The position numbers and the translations under genes were made by a program. From contig CAYFPO010000014.1 in the NCBI GenBank assembly GCA_964345035.1, positions 1 through 47,131 on the forward strand: DNA of 47,131 nucleotides, read 5' to 3'. This document shows, piece by piece, positions 36,096 through 44,502 of this stretch. The number at the start of each line of letters is the position of its first letter. Position 1 is the first letter of the stretch. The DNA is from CAYFPO01 sp964345035. Lineage in GTDB: Bacteria > Fidelibacterota > Marinisomatia > SCGC-AAA003-L08 > GCA-002704045. The notes under the pieces were generated by a model. It saw nothing but the letters and a program-made list of their open reading frames with translations, made no database searches and had not been told where the DNA came from.

Positions 36096-37817
36096 ATGTC
36101 AGAATTTAATCCCCAGTTTGAAAAGATTGGAAATATACTTTTATTTGAAAATGTAATCAGTGAATCCCAATTGGAATCTGCATTAAGCGAGCAGAAAACT
36201 TCAAAAGATAAATTAGGACATATACTGATCAAACAGGGATATATTACTGAAAATGAACTGATAAAAGCCTATGCCAATCAATTGGGGCACCGCCACATTG
36301 TGGAAGACGACTTGCTCAAGGCTCCGGAAGAAGTGGTTAAATTGATTCCGGAAGATTTTGCGGTGGAAAACAATGTATTGCCTCTGAATAAATCTGATTC
36401 GACCTTACTGGTAGCAATGGAAGATCCTGAGGATCTGGTTACATTGGATGCAATCCGAAAACTTACAAAACTCAACCCAGAAATTGTAATTGCCGGTCGT
36501 ACAGCAATAACCAGTGCTATTGAAAACATTTATGGCATTATCCGTCAGACCGGTGAGGTAGAAGATATCATTTCGAACATCAGTATTGTCAGTGGTGATG
36601 ATGATGATCAGGAAGAAGTAGACCTTTCTACTGAAGAAGTTTCTGCTGAAGAAGCGCCATTTGTTAAACTGGTTAACCTTATACTCATAGAAGCTATTAA
36701 AGAAGGATCCACTGATATCCATATTGAACCGGGTATGAATGAAGTAACAGTGAGAATCCGTATTGATGGAGTGTTGGTCAAAATTATGTCCCCGCCAATG
36801 ACCTCACTGAATGGGATGGTCACGAGAATAAAAATCCTTTCAAAACTGAATATCGCCGAGAAAAGACTCCCACAGGATGGCAGAATGAAATTAAAATCAG
36901 GTGATACTGAAATTGATGTCAGGGTATCAATCCTGCCCACTGTCCACGGAGAAAAGGTCGTGCTGCGGTTATTGGGCTCTGGCAATGTCAATCTTGATCT
37001 TACTGGATTGGGATTCCCCTCTCAAAAGCTACAGGTTTTCAGAAAGTGGATCAACCAGCCCTATGGTATGGTTTTGATTTCCGGTCCTACAGGAAGTGGA
37101 AAATCTACTACACTTTATGCTTCTCTTACTGAGCTCAAATCTGAAGGGACTAATATCACAACCGTAGAAGATCCTGTTGAATACCAAATTGACGGAATTA
37201 ACCAGATCCATGTCAAGGAAGAAATCGGTTTGACATTTGCAAGTTCTCTGCGGTCAATTTTAAGACAGGATCCGGATATATTACTCATTGGTGAGATACG
37301 GGATTCAGAAACTGCAGATATTGCAGTTAAATTTTCATTAACCGGTCACCTGGTATTCAGCACTGTTCATGCGAATGATGCACCATCCACAGTTACACGT
37401 TTATTGGATATTGGAATTCCTCCATTTTTATTGGGATCCTGCCTGAACTTGGTGATGGCTCAACGTTTGGTGCGGACAATTTGTAAAGATTGCAAAGAAC
37501 CCTACACACCAAACTCTGAGGAATTGGATATATTTTCAATTTCGAAAGATCAATTAAAAAATGCCAATATTTCTCAGGGTAAGGGATGTAAAAATTGCAG
37601 AGGTACTGGTTACAAAGGTAGAACCGCAATACACGAAATTCTCGAAGTAAATAAAGATATCCGTGCACTTATTTTTCAAAACGAAAGCGAAACGGTAATA
37701 CAGGAAAAAGCTGTAGAAACCGGGATGACTCAATTACGCGTTGCAGGGATTGAAAAAATTCTAACTGGTGAAACTTCCTTTTTTGAAGTGCAAAGATCAA
37801 CTGTTGAAGACTTCTAA
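36096..37817 (+). CDS. pilB: Type IV pilus extension ATPase PilB
   Basis: The 573-residue protein has a GspE-type N-terminal domain (GHILIKQGYITENELIKAYA). The AAA-like motor carries Walker A GPTGSGKST from Gly330, the Asp box TVEDPVEYQIDG, Walker B DILLIGEIRD and the His box TGHLVFSTVHAND. A tetracysteine zinc site (Cys463, Cys466, Cys498, Cys501) is typical of PilB/GspE and absent from PilT. It drives pilin polymerisation at the inner membrane with PilC. AAAGGATAG precedes the ATG. Confidence 0.95.
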   Translation: MSEFNPQFEKIGNILLFENVISESQLESALSEQKTSKDKLGHILIKQGYITENELIKAYANQLGHRHIVEDDLLKAPEEVVKLIPEDFAVENNVLPLNKSDSTLLVAMEDPEDLVTLDAIRKLTKLNPEIVIAGRTAITSAIENIYGIIRQTGEVEDIISNISIVSGDDDDQEEVDLSTEEVSAEEAPFVKLVNLILIEAIKEGSTDIHIEPGMNEVTVRIRIDGVLVKIMSPPMTSLNGMVTRIKILSKLNIAEKRLPQDGRMKLKSGDTEIDVRVSILPTVHGEKVVLRLLGSGNVNLDLTGLGFPSQKLQVFRKWINQPYGMVLISGPTGSGKSTTLYASLTELKSEGTNITTVEDPVEYQIDGINQIHVKEEIGLTFASSLRSILRQDPDILLIGEIRDSETADIAVKFSLTGHLVFSTVHANDAPSTVTRLLDIGIPPFLLGSCLNLVMAQRLVRTICKDCKEPYTPNSEELDIFSISKDQLKNANISQGKGCKNCRGTGYKGRTAIHEILEVNKDIRALIFQNESETVIQEKAVETGMTQLRVAGIEKILTGETSFFEVQRSTVEDF

Positions 37818-37837
37818 TTTGGATAATTTAATCTAAT

Positions 37838-39079
37838 ATGGCAACTTTTACCTATGTAGCACGAACTCACGATGGATTTCGAAAAGAAGGTCAGATCGAT
37901 GCTGCCAATAGAAATGAAGCCGTAGATATATTAACCAAAGATGAGTTAATTGTTGTTAAACTTACACATAAAGATCTATCATTTGATTTTATTGAGCCAT
38001 TTATTCAACGATTTAACCTTGCAATCACCCGATTAAAAAACCGCATTCCTCTCAATACTCTGGTATTCTTTACACGGCAGCTTGCAACTATGTTTTCGGC
38101 TGGACTCACAATTGAAAAATCCCTTCATTTTTTAGCGGTTGAGGAAAAACATAAAAAATTCCGGTCCATTTTAAAAAAAATTGAAGATAATATTAAAAAG
38201 GGATTGTTACTATCTGATGCATTGAGCAGACATCCCGGTGTATTTTCAAATCTTTATGTATCTTTAGTAAGAGCTGGTGAAGTCAGCGGTAAATTATCGG
38301 CTACATTGGATGAACTCGCTGGTTATATGGAAGCATTAGAAGATACTCAGAGAAAAGTGAAATCTGCAATGTATTATCCGGTGTTTATTATCATGTTTCT
38401 ATTCGTTATGCTGATTTTAATATTTACGGTTATTATTCCTCAATTTTCTTCTGTGTACGAGACCCTCGGAGCAGATCTTCCATTCTATACAGTTATGATG
38501 GTAAATACGGGAGAATGGGTGCAAAATAACCTTTTCTTTTTAACATTCACAAGTATTGTATCCCTGACAGGTCTCTGGCTGTTGACATTAACAGATTCCG
38601 GAAGACTAACCAGGGATAGATTCTTACTTCGACTGCCGGTTTTTGGAAATTTATTGGAACAGAGCATTCTAAGCAAATTTTGTAAAACTTTTGGTATTCT
38701 GGTAGAAGCAGGTGTAACAATTCTGGAATCATTCCACCTTATAAAGCGTGTGGTTGATAATCGAGTGTTTGAGTTAGCCATCAATTCTGCTTCAAAAGAT
38801 ATTGAAAATGGTGTTAATATTTCACGGGCTTTAAAAGATACCAATGTATATCCCCCAATTTTAATCCAGTTAATGGCAACGGGTGAAGAAACTGGTGAAA
38901 TAGATCAACTAAGCTTGAAGGCAGCGGATTACTATACAAAACAGGTCAATGCAATCGTTGATAGGCTAACATCGATCATAGAACCGGCATTGATCATTCT
39001 GGTTGGTGGTATTGTTGGTTTGATTGTTGTTGTTACCTATCTTCCAATTTTCCATTTCGGCTCTGCACTGGCACAATAA
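37838..39079 (+). CDS. pilC: Type IV pilus inner-membrane platform protein PilC
   Basis: The 413-residue protein contains two T2SSF domains: the first around FFTRQLATMFSAGLTIEKSL (about 75-200) and the second around FCKTFGILVEAGVTILES (about 285-405). Three transmembrane helices are visible (about 180-200, 228-248 and 383-405). PilC couples ATPase motion to pilin insertion. It lies 20 bases after pilB. The 3' end overlaps the longest possible pilD frame. Confidence 0.94.
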   Translation: MATFTYVARTHDGFRKEGQIDAANRNEAVDILTKDELIVVKLTHKDLSFDFIEPFIQRFNLAITRLKNRIPLNTLVFFTRQLATMFSAGLTIEKSLHFLAVEEKHKKFRSILKKIEDNIKKGLLLSDALSRHPGVFSNLYVSLVRAGEVSGKLSATLDELAGYMEALEDTQRKVKSAMYYPVFIIMFLFVMLILIFTVIIPQFSSVYETLGADLPFYTVMMVNTGEWVQNNLFFLTFTSIVSLTGLWLLTLTDSGRLTRDRFLLRLPVFGNLLEQSILSKFCKTFGILVEAGVTILESFHLIKRVVDNRVFELAINSASKDIENGVNISRALKDTNVYPPILIQLMATGEETGEIDQLSLKAADYYTKQVNAIVDRLTSIIEPALIILVGGIVGLIVVVTYLPIFHFGSALAQ

Positions 39080-39824
39080 TCCAATTTATTTCCTCTTGAT
39101 TGGGATTTTTTCACTTGCAGTTGGCAGTTTTCTCAATGTTCTCATTTACAGAATCCCCAGGAGTAGATCTATTATAAAACCGGGCTCTCGCTGTCCAAAA
39201 TGTAATTCTTCCATTCCCTTCTATCGTAATATTCCAATTGTCAGCTTTGTACTCCAGAAAGGCAGATGTCATTCCTGTAATGAGAAAATCTCAATACAAT
39301 ATCCCATAATTGAGTTATTAACTACTGTAATATGGTTGTCAGGAGCATTCCTCCTCGATTTCAATACTCAATTATTGTTCTTCTGGTTGAGTTCTATTCT
39401 TATTGCAATTTCCGCGATTGACTACTTCCATAAAATTATTCCTGTAAATTTAATTTTTGCTGCTTTTGTTGGATTATTGGTAAATGCTGTAATAACCAGA
39501 GATTTTTTTCAACCTGTGGCTGGATTGGTTTTTGGGTTGGCTTATTTGGGTGGAATATCTCTAATTACATCAATGGTTTTCAAAAAAAAGACAATGGGAG
39601 TTGGAGACTTATTTTTAATTACAATTCTGGGTGCCTGGCTAGGTGTAATTCAGGTTGGATTGACAATATTTCTGGGATCGCTTTTTGCAGTTATCGGATG
39701 GTCGGTTGTTTCTTGGCAAAAAGGTGTAGATCGCAATCGCAGGTTACCTTTTGCACCATATTTATCCTTTTCTGCAATTTTATGTGCTTTACTTCAATGG
39801 CATCCATTTAATAATTTATTTTAA
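39024..39824 (+). CDS. pilD: Prepilin peptidase PilD (A24 family)
   Basis: The polytopic membrane aspartic protease cleaves prepilin leaders and methylates the new N-terminus. Numbering from the TTG at 39024, the N-terminal signature is GSFLNVLIYRIPRSRS. The zinc-type Cys pairs are CPKC (57, 60) and CHSC (82, 85). The catalytic Asp residues are Asp133 (AIDYFHKIIP) and Asp195 (GVGDLF). The start is uncertain: the 39024 TTG overlaps pilC by 56 bases and has no ribosome binding site, and a TTG at 39096 would give a shorter N-terminus (MIGIFSLAVGSFLNV). It closes the pilus locus and should process the four prepilins encoded upstream. Confidence 0.92.
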   Translation: MLLLPIFQFSISALHWHNNPIYFLLIGIFSLAVGSFLNVLIYRIPRSRSIIKPGSRCPKCNSSIPFYRNIPIVSFVLQKGRCHSCNEKISIQYPIIELLTTVIWLSGAFLLDFNTQLLFFWLSSILIAISAIDYFHKIIPVNLIFAAFVGLLVNAVITRDFFQPVAGLVFGLAYLGGISLITSMVFKKKTMGVGDLFLITILGAWLGVIQVGLTIFLGSLFAVIGWSVVSWQKGVDRNRRLPFAPYLSFSAILCALLQWHPFNNLF

Positions 39825-39889
39825 ACAGAATCTGAAGAATCTGAGTTATTAGGGACAATCGTCTCAATACAATCCAAATAACACATTAC

Positions 39890-40672
39890 TTATTTACCAG
39901 ATTCTATTTGGCGATTTCTTTCAAAAAGGATAGCGCTAACTGCAGCAGTAACATTCAATGAATTTAGTTTTCCCTGCATTGGGATAGTTGCAAAGAAATC
40001 GCAGGATTTTAGAACAAGAGGCCTGATTCCTTTCCCCTCACTCCCTAAAACTATAATAACTTTATCTGTGAATTCAGCTTCATACCACAATTTTGCTTCT
40101 ATGCTGTTTTCAACACCTATAGCCCAGAATCCCTGATCTTTAAGATTCAAAATGGTTTGATGAACATTCCCACATTGATATATCGGTTGAGACACAAATG
40201 CTCCCTGGCTGACTTGAAGTACGGTATCAGTTATGCCTGCACTGCGTCTGTCAGGAATGATTAAACCATCTACCCCGGCACATTCACAGGTTCTGATTAT
40301 TTGGCCAAGATTTTGTGGATCTGATATCTGGTCCAATAACACAAGACAAATATTCCCTGATATTCCACCAAAATCAGGTAATTTTCTTAACAGTTTGCCT
40401 GAAAATTGAATTACAATTCCCTGAGTTCGTTTCTCATCAAACTGCTGGATGAATTCTGATTTCTGCAATAAATTGGCATTGAATGATTTCTTTTTTAAGA
40501 AGGATTGTATCTTTTCAGATTTCCAGGCAATTGAATCTTTCATGATTGTCACAGTAGAAATCATATAATTTTCTGAATTTAACAACGCAAGGGAATTATT
40601 CATTCCCCAAACAGTATGTAAATTACCCCTATCTCTTTTTGAATATTTAGGTGATTTGTGTTTAATCTTCAT
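39890..40672 (-). CDS. rlmB: SpoU/TrmH-family RNA 2'-O-methyltransferase (RlmB-like)
   Basis: The 260-residue SPOUT methyltransferase has an N-terminal substrate-binding domain beginning near VWGMNNSLALLNSE. The knotted catalytic domain carries the three SpoU motifs: LLDQISDPQNLGQIIRTCEC, VLGSEGKGIRP, and IPMQGKLNSLNVTAAVSAIL. It uses S-adenosylmethionine to methylate a ribose in rRNA; RlmB targets G2251 of 23S rRNA in E. coli. The family is certain but the exact target site is not. It is convergent with pilD and divergent from the S4 protein gene. Confidence 0.9.
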   Translation of the reverse strand: MKIKHKSPKYSKRDRGNLHTVWGMNNSLALLNSENYMISTVTIMKDSIAWKSEKIQSFLKKKSFNANLLQKSEFIQQFDEKRTQGIVIQFSGKLLRKLPDFGGISGNICLVLLDQISDPQNLGQIIRTCECAGVDGLIIPDRRSAGITDTVLQVSQGAFVSQPIYQCGNVHQTILNLKDQGFWAIGVENSIEAKLWYEAEFTDKVIIVLGSEGKGIRPLVLKSCDFFATIPMQGKLNSLNVTAAVSAILFERNRQIESGK

Positions 40673-40732
40673 TGTGTTCCTGTGTAAAAATAAAAATTCT
40701 ACATAACAGAATCAAAAAATTAAGTTTAACAA

Positions 40733-41116
40733 TTGAATAAAGTTAGAATTGACAAATGGCTTTGGGCTGTACGAATTTATAAAACTCGTTCCGTAGCCAC
40801 CACCGCCTGTAATGGGGGTAAGGTAAAAATTGATGGTCAAACTGTAAAACCTTCAAGAGTTATTCAAATTGGAGAAACGATCTCTGTTCGAAAACGGTTC
40901 ATTTCATCCACATTTGTTGTATTGGGACTCCTGGAAAAACGGGTGTCAGCAAAACTTGCCGTTGAATATGTTCAGGATGTTACACCACAGGAAGAGAAAA
41001 TGAAAGTAAAGGTAAATGCAGCAATTCCGGTTCACACGCGGGAGAAAGGAGCAGGGAGGCCAACAAAAAAAGACAGAAGGAAATTAGATAAAACTAGAGA
41101 AAAATTAGGATATTAG
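40733..41116 (+). CDS. hslR: S4-domain RNA-binding protein, Hsp15/HslR-like
   Basis: The 127-residue basic protein has an N-terminal S4 domain (RIDKWLWAVRIYKTRSVAT, then GGKVKIDGQTVKPSRVIQIG) and a Lys/Arg-rich tail (GRPTKKDRRKLDKTREKLGY) as in Hsp15. Hsp15 binds stalled 50S subunits carrying peptidyl-tRNA. The start is a TTG at 40733, without a clear Shine-Dalgarno; no in-frame ATG precedes the conserved domain. It is followed by the CsgG-like gene after six bases. Confidence 0.9.
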   Translation: MNKVRIDKWLWAVRIYKTRSVATTACNGGKVKIDGQTVKPSRVIQIGETISVRKRFISSTFVVLGLLEKRVSAKLAVEYVQDVTPQEEKMKVKVNAAIPVHTREKGAGRPTKKDRRKLDKTREKLGY

Positions 41117-41122
41117 CAGTTC

Positions 41123-42388
41123 ATGGGCAACACAAACAGTAAACAGATAATCGTAGTTTTATTATTGATACTCAATGGATGCGCATATTTTTCATCCCAT
41201 GGGAGAGCGTATAAAAGAGCAGAGAAATCAGCATCAAGTGGAAACTATGACCTTGCATTTACTGATTGTGCAGCTTCCCTGAAAAAAAATAAATCCTACG
41301 AACCGGCATTAGATTTAATGGCTGGAGTATTTCCTGCAGTAATTAAATTCCATCATTCTGAGATTAATAACCATAAAAACTCATCCGACCTATTTTATTG
41401 GGATTCAGTTATATCTGAATTGGAAATTTTGATTTCGATTGTGAATACATTAAAATCACTTGGATTAAATCAGGCTGAGGTCTGGATGTTTAAAGCGGAA
41501 GTCAGGGATTATCAAATTGAATTGAATGATGCAAAACTCATGGCAGCAGAATCCCACTATCAAGCGGGAATTGAATTTATGGTAGTAAATGACCGGGAAA
41601 ATCTCCGGTCTGCTGCAATTGAATTCAAAACCGCACTGTTATTTTCAGAAAATTTTAAAGACAGTGCAGCTCTCTATAAACAATGCAGAGAAAATGCTTC
41701 ACTTAAAATGGCAATACTGTCGTTTGAAAATGAAAGCGGCAAGAAAAAATATGGTGGTATCGGCAATACGCTGACCAATGAAGTTATTACAAAACTGCTT
41801 CAGGACCACTCTCTGATGGAATTTGTAGATATTATTAACCGTGATCAACTTGACTTAATTATCGAAGAGCAAAAGCTATCTCACTCAGGTCTTACAAATT
41901 CTGAAAATTCCATCGAACTGGGGAAAATAGCTGGGGTACACAGACTATTGACTGGAGAAGTAACACAGATTTTATCACCAAAAGCAAAAAAAACGGTCGA
42001 TAAAAAAAGGGTTTCAAAAAAGGTAGTGGTTGATACTGAAACGTACGAGGATTCAGAAGGTAAAACCAGAAAACGGAATATTTATGGAGATGTGTATGCA
42101 ACGGTTAAAATACACAGAATTTCTGCTGAAGCAACAATCATAGCTGGTTACCAGATGCTGGATGTGACAACTGCAGCAGTACTAAATTCAGGTAATTTAA
42201 CAGGTTCATCAGATTACAATTATGAGTGGGTGACTTTCTCGGGGGATAAACGTGCTCTGGATTGGCAGTTGAAATCATTATCAAATAAAAAAGCAGAAGC
42301 ACCACCTGCTCAGGAACAAATGGTGCTTCTAGCCTTGGAAGATCTAACTGGTCAAATGGTCACAGCCATAAAATCCGCTGTGGATTAA
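41123..42388 (+). CDS. CsgG-like lipoprotein
   Basis: The 421-residue protein has a lipobox LILNGC at about Cys20. A helical, TPR-like N-terminal half (AYKRAEKSASSGNYDLAF) precedes a CsgG-like domain from about residue 190. That domain has MAILSFENESGKKKYGGIGN, then INRDQLDLIIEEQKL and GKIAGVHRLLTGEVTQI. CsgG in curli systems forms an outer-membrane secretion pore, but many CsgG-domain lipoproteins are unlinked to curli. No curlin, csgE or csgF homologue is visible here. It faces an LPP20-like lipoprotein gene across 5 bases; I know this pairing from other genomes. Confidence 0.85.
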   Translation: MGNTNSKQIIVVLLLILNGCAYFSSHGRAYKRAEKSASSGNYDLAFTDCAASLKKNKSYEPALDLMAGVFPAVIKFHHSEINNHKNSSDLFYWDSVISELEILISIVNTLKSLGLNQAEVWMFKAEVRDYQIELNDAKLMAAESHYQAGIEFMVVNDRENLRSAAIEFKTALLFSENFKDSAALYKQCRENASLKMAILSFENESGKKKYGGIGNTLTNEVITKLLQDHSLMEFVDIINRDQLDLIIEEQKLSHSGLTNSENSIELGKIAGVHRLLTGEVTQILSPKAKKTVDKKRVSKKVVVDTETYEDSEGKTRKRNIYGDVYATVKIHRISAEATIIAGYQMLDVTTAAVLNSGNLTGSSDYNYEWVTFSGDKRALDWQLKSLSNKKAEAPPAQEQMVLLALEDLTGQMVTAIKSAVD

Positions 42389-42393
42389 TCCTG

Positions 42394-42996
42394 TTATTGA
42401 TTATATCGTTTTCTGTATTTTTCAACCTTTTTCTCCATTTCTTCGAACAATTCTGTCGACCGCATCATCGTATATAATTGTTCATCTTCTTTAATTTTCT
42501 GGAGTAATCGTTTATGTGCCGCTCCTTCATCCCATTCCACCAACACAAATGCTCTATATATCTTTCCTTTATCGCTTTTTTCTTCCTGAACATCTTTATT
42601 CACAACTTTCCAATCATTTAGGCTGGTCGTAATTACTTGCTCTTGTGTCTGTGAAAATTGATCAATAATATGGGAGTCAGGGCCAAGTCCTGTTTCTTCC
42701 TGTGCACGTTTAACAAGTCCATTCATTTCAGATCCGACTTCACCGGCAAGTGTCTGGGCAGCATCCAGTCGCGCCTTATTGATAGCCAATTGCATATCCT
42801 GACTTGTAGATGTTGATGCAACATATCTATATCCTTCCTTTATCGGAGTATCTAAAAACCAATCAGGTGTATTTTTCAGTGTCTTTCGGTTTGCATCTGG
42901 TGAAAGGTCTGGACCCTTCTTGTTTCCTGCGCAGTTGAAAGCTATAAAAATACTGATCAACCATATTATTGAATTACTTGCATATTTATTATTCAT
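42394..42996 (-). CDS. LPP20-like lipoprotein
   Basis: The 200-residue protein has a hydrophobic N-terminus ending at FIAFNCAGNKK (loose lipobox, Cys22). An LPP20-type core follows: PDWFLDTPIKEGYRYVASTS and LAINKARLDAAQTLAGEVGS, and later VYRAFVLVEW-type strands (GKIYRAFVLVEWDEGAA). A charged helical C-terminus (EEMEKKVEKYRKRYNQ) completes it. The LPP20 fold is found in outer-membrane lipoproteins and near flagellar or CsgG-type proteins. It converges with the CsgG-like gene, and the two may form one envelope complex despite opposite strands (inference). Confidence 0.8.
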   Translation of the reverse strand: MNNKYASNSIIWLISIFIAFNCAGNKKGPDLSPDANRKTLKNTPDWFLDTPIKEGYRYVASTSTSQDMQLAINKARLDAAQTLAGEVGSEMNGLVKRAQEETGLGPDSHIIDQFSQTQEQVITTSLNDWKVVNKDVQEEKSDKGKIYRAFVLVEWDEGAAHKRLLQKIKEDEQLYTMMRSTELFEEMEKKVEKYRKRYNQ

Positions 42997-43202
42997 GGGT
43001 TTCCTTTCAATTTACACTTAGATTTTGGATTACATTATTAATAATTAAGTTAACAATTAAATTAATGTACTTTAGTTCCATATATATTATTCAGGAACTT
43101 CAGTAATTTAGTGTTCAAATTCCTGGTGTTACAATCTATTACACGCTTTTTTCAAATACAAATCAACTTAGTTACTAATTTATATACAGCAAAATATGGA
43201 AA
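42997..43202. promoter_or_regulatory. Divergent intergenic region between the LPP20-like gene and the cohesin/dockerin gene
   Basis: This AT-rich stretch of 206 bases should hold two divergent promoters. I see no convincing operator, hairpin or RNA gene, only AT-rich tracts (for example around 43020-43065). The only ribosome-binding hint for the right-hand gene is GGA at 43198-43200. Confidence 0.3.
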
Positions 43203-44432
43203 TTGTTGAGATATATACATAAATTATTAATATTCAGTGCTGGAATTATTTGGTTTTCTTTTTCCCAATCACCCTGTCCCGCACAGAATCTTTCAATTGG
43301 GATTGAAGACGGATCGGAGTTCATTGATCTGCATTGGGATGCCCCTGTGGAAAACTGTGATTTCGGTTTTTTTTCACTTTCCGTGGGAGGTGGTTCTTGG
43401 GACAGTGAAATCAGTTGGGAGCTGGAATTTGAAGGAACAGTTATCGAAAGTGGAACGGCAGGTTCATACGAATTTGAATTGGATTATGGTGATTATATCA
43501 TGCATATGTATGACAGCTATGGTGATGGATGGAATGGTGCAAGTTTTACTTTTGCCGATGAATCCGGTTCGACTGTTGCTTCAGGAACACTGAACTCAGG
43601 CAGCTATGGAAATATCAATTTTACCCTCAGTCCCCCGGTGGGAGTCTCAAGAGATTTATTGGGATATAACATCCACAAATCTCTTGGATATTCAGGAACA
43701 ATCATTTTTACTGAAAATACACAATACCAGGATTATGAAATCGTTTATTATTCTGAATATTGCTATTTTATTGTTGCTGTATTTCAAAATGGAGAGGCTG
43801 AACCAACTGAAGTATTATGTGGATTTGTCAATGACCCTGCAGAATATGCAGTAATAAGTATGGAAAATGGGATTATTCCTTCGGGAAGTCAGAACAGTTT
43901 TGATATTGATTTAAATAATTCTTATGGTATTGTTGGATTTCAGTTAGAGTTGGTAGATTCACCTAATTATTTGTCAGTAGTAGATGTATTAACCACAAGT
44001 AGAACTGAAACATTTGAGATTTTTTCAAATGAATATGGTGGTTCATTATTTGTTGCCGGATATCAGCCTGAACTTCTGGAAATGGAACCGGGAACTGGGC
44101 CAATTCTGGAAATCATATTCTCTGCAAATGAAATTGAAGAAGATCAAATAATAAATATGGATTTTCAGAATGTTATTCTTAGTGATTCTAATGCACAGGA
44201 AGTCATATCATACGGCACTGACTGTCAAATTACCATTTCTACCAGTTTGATGCCGGGAGATTTGAACAGCGATAGTGTATTAAATATTCTTGACATTGTT
44301 ATTTTAATCAATATTATTTTGGATGTTATTGAACCAACACCCTATCAGGTTGCCGTGGGAGACATTAATGCAGATGGAGAGATCAACGTGGTAGATATTG
44401 TTCTTCTTGTGAATTTAATATTGGATGACTGA
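43203..44432 (+). CDS. Secreted protein with cohesin-like and C-terminal dockerin-like modules
   Basis: The 409-residue protein begins at one of two adjacent TTG codons (43203 or 43206) and has a signal peptide (LLIFSAGIIWFSFS). A beta domain near 88-140 carries HMYDSYGDGWNGASF, a motif frequent in secreted proteins of Bacteroidota and relatives. A fibronectin-like segment covers about 150-210. A cohesin-like beta sandwich covers about 216-345 (SFDIDLNNSYGIVGFQLEL, GPILEIIFSANE). Two dockerin-like repeats (DLNSDSVLNILDIVILI and DINADGEINVVDIVLLV) end the protein. Cohesin and dockerin modules pair in cellulosomes; both in one chain suggests a scaffold or self-assembling surface protein. No enzyme motif is visible. 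A terminator follows 18 bases after the stop. Confidence 0.82.
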   Translation: MLRYIHKLLIFSAGIIWFSFSQSPCPAQNLSIGIEDGSEFIDLHWDAPVENCDFGFFSLSVGGGSWDSEISWELEFEGTVIESGTAGSYEFELDYGDYIMHMYDSYGDGWNGASFTFADESGSTVASGTLNSGSYGNINFTLSPPVGVSRDLLGYNIHKSLGYSGTIIFTENTQYQDYEIVYYSEYCYFIVAVFQNGEAEPTEVLCGFVNDPAEYAVISMENGIIPSGSQNSFDIDLNNSYGIVGFQLELVDSPNYLSVVDVLTTSRTETFEIFSNEYGGSLFVAGYQPELLEMEPGTGPILEIIFSANEIEEDQIINMDFQNVILSDSNAQEVISYGTDCQITISTSLMPGDLNSDSVLNILDIVILINIILDVIEPTPYQVAVGDINADGEINVVDIVLLVNLILDD

Positions 44433-44450
44433 TCCATTAATCTATTAAAT

Positions 44451-44484
44451 AAAAAAAGCCACGATTTTTTTCGTGGCTTTTTTT
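44451..44484. terminator. Bidirectional Rho-independent terminator between convergent genes
   Basis: The stem GCCACGA (44458-44464) pairs with TCGTGGC (44471-44477) around a six-T loop. It is extended by a seven-A run (44451-44457) facing a seven-T run (44478-44484), so it works on either strand. It sits between the ends of the cohesin/dockerin gene and the desaturase gene. Confidence 0.9.
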
Positions 44485-44502
44485 ATAATTTAAGACTCTA
44501 AA

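Noticed and set aside
39825..39889. Short direct repeat (GAATCTGA, twice) after pilD.
   Set aside because: Only eight bases in AT-rich sequence; no hairpin or attachment-site features.
41123..42388. Calling a curli secretion locus from the CsgG-like gene.
   Set aside because: No curlin, CsgE or CsgF homologues are nearby, and CsgG domains are widespread in other envelope lipoproteins.
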